Origin: Paragonimus westermani
Lineage: Eukaryota > Platyhelminthes > Trematoda > Plagiorchiida > Troglotrematidae
Direction of reading: 5' to 3'
Assembly: GCA_008508345.1 (NCBI GenBank)
Contig: QNGE01003734.1
Span: 1 to 64,000 of the forward strand
DNA length: 64,000 nucleotides
Positions 63,108 to 64,000 of the stretch are shown in pieces. Numbering within the stretch: the stretch's first letter is position 1; every line of letters begins with the position of its first letter. Both the position numbers and the translations under genes were made by a program. The notes beneath the pieces are model-generated. The model did not search any database. It saw only the letters and a program-made list of their open reading frames with translations, and was not told where the DNA came from.

Positions 63108-63395
63108 TCAGTATACCCGAACGAAACTGTCAGTGCAATGCCCGCGACAGACGATGGGATCGCCGGAAGTGTTGACCCATAGGGAACTCGGTACACAATA
63201 ACTTGACCAGATGGCTTTGCACATTTTAAATCCGCTCTCTAACTGATTTATTCGCTGTTGTGCAACATATTCATTAGAACCGGACACAACTCTGAAGAAC
63301 GGGTCGTTGGGTTTCACAGTAAGAAATAGTTTTGTTGTCGATTCATGACTGTGCGCCTGCATGAAACGGCTAGTTGTGTGCACATTCATTGCCAT
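63108..63395 (-). CDS. Hypothetical 95-codon minus-strand frame
   Basis: An ATG-started frame of protein-like composition, with KLFLTVKPNDPFFRVVSGSN and EYVAQQRINQLESGFKMCK. A second minus-strand frame overlaps its end (VIVYRVPYGSTLPAIPSS) and looks equally protein-like, which could mean a frameshift or a splice site near 63215. No domain recognised. It lies between plus-strand exon candidates, so at most one strand is likely to be real here. Confidence 0.3.
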   Translation of the reverse strand: MAMNVHTTSRFMQAHSHESTTKLFLTVKPNDPFFRVVSGSNEYVAQQRINQLESGFKMCKAIWSSYCVPSSLWVNTSGDPIVCRGHCTDSFVRVY

Positions 63396-63457
63396 CGAGA
63401 TTCTACCGCTGTGTCTGTGTTGATCATTATGTACATTTCATTTGTTTGTCCAACCAG

Positions 63458-63556
63458 GATATACAGATTAATTCTGATAATACTGCCTACCAATTAGCTG
63501 ATGGTGTGGTAATCAGCAGACCACTGGGTCCGACAGTGGTTGGCAATTTCCTAAAC
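63458..63556 (+). CDS. Exon-like stretch of unidentified gene
   Basis: Acceptor TTTGTTTGTCCAACCAG, then exactly 33 codons (DIQINSDNTAYQLADGVV, then ISRPLGPTVVGNFLN), then donor GTGAGTGG. Both splice sites fit the consensus and the exon is in phase 0 at both ends. The exon at 62647 ends in another phase, so at least one further exon would be needed between them. Product unknown. Confidence 0.5.
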
Positions 63557-63955
63557 GTGAGTGGATAACTGAATGTGGTACTCTTACAAATTGCATGCTG
63601 ACGACGTACTAGCTTCTTGTGTCAAACTTCAGTTCCGCCAGCTTTACTAAATCTTGAACTCTTCCCAATCGTTCTTAACATTTTGACAAATCGACGGCAG
63701 GATGGTAAAATATAATGTGAACTTGAATAAAACAATGAGAGGACGCAATTCATGTGATGTTCTCCGGAGTAACATTTCGTACATTCTGATCACACATGGA
63801 CATGTAACTAATTTTAAACGAGCCAACATTCCACAGAGCGGAAGTCATGGCTTAAGGGATTATACAAACAGACACCAAAAATGAAAATCACAATTGTGGG
63901 ACTGCTGACTACCAGGGTAGCCGCAGTGTCAACACAAATTGTTTTTGAACACACA

Positions 63956-63966
63956 GGGGGGGACTG
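63956..63966 (+). other. Possible polypurine tract and LTR start at window edge
   Basis: CACAGGGGGGGAC is followed by TGTGACG, the layout of a polypurine tract next to an LTR that starts TG. The window ends 34 bases later, so it cannot be tested here. Confidence 0.2.
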
Positions 63967-64000
63967 TGACGTTTAATGGCCAAAGCCTCAGCAAACTGGA

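Noticed and set aside
1..64000. CRISPR arrays, operons, prokaryotic promoters or phage genes
   Set aside because: No regularly spaced short repeats and no bacterial-type gene organisation; all clear signals are eukaryotic.

Overview
The window is eukaryotic and most likely from a parasitic flatworm (trematode or cestode). The direct evidence is: split genes with GT/AG junctions and introns of 7-15 kb; a nearly intact Ty3/Gypsy element whose Gag carries the C-H-C-C knuckle known from the flatworm CsRn1 lineage; two decayed Penelope-like elements; several non-LTR reverse-transcriptase relics; and a tRNA-derived SINE family. I see no operons, Shine-Dalgarno signals or CRISPR arrays. The species assignment is inference.

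Layout. 1-13.6 kb: repeat-rich, with a 40-base scrap of the Gypsy 3' leader at 3-42 and an old, frameshifted Gypsy relic (5.25-9.28 kb, + strand). 13.65-19.21 kb: a young Gypsy element on the minus strand with intact gag and pol and about 98% identical LTRs; its upstream LTR is truncated exactly where a non-LTR relic (19.2-20.3 kb) begins. 20.3-28.9 kb: no recognised gene, with pieces of a second non-LTR element and a SINE. 28.9-29.1 kb: an inverted repeat with 101-base arms.

29.6-55.7 kb (minus strand): the main host content, a small family of two-exon secreted proteins. Two first exons (55.68-55.38 kb and 37.42-37.13 kb) each encode a signal peptide and seven cysteines and end in the same phase at a GTAAG donor. 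Three last exons (40.49, 30.26 and 29.71 kb) are each exactly 115 bases, start in the matching phase with the eighth cysteine, and encode a short Lys/Arg-rich tail. The simplest reading is two tandem genes with 14.9 kb and 6.9 kb introns, the downstream one having two alternative last exons. The introns hold a second Penelope relic, a third non-LTR relic and SINEs. A Penelope relic and a 5'-inverted SINE also lie just downstream of gene A's first exon.

57.5-60.2 kb: an exact 1330-base tandem duplication whose copies meet at a single N, most likely an assembly artefact. 60.2-64 kb: a tRNA-like SINE head, SINE fragments and several exon-like stretches of an unidentified plus-strand gene, plus a competing minus-strand ORF. 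Apart from the transposon proteins and the secreted family, no product can be named from sequence alone.
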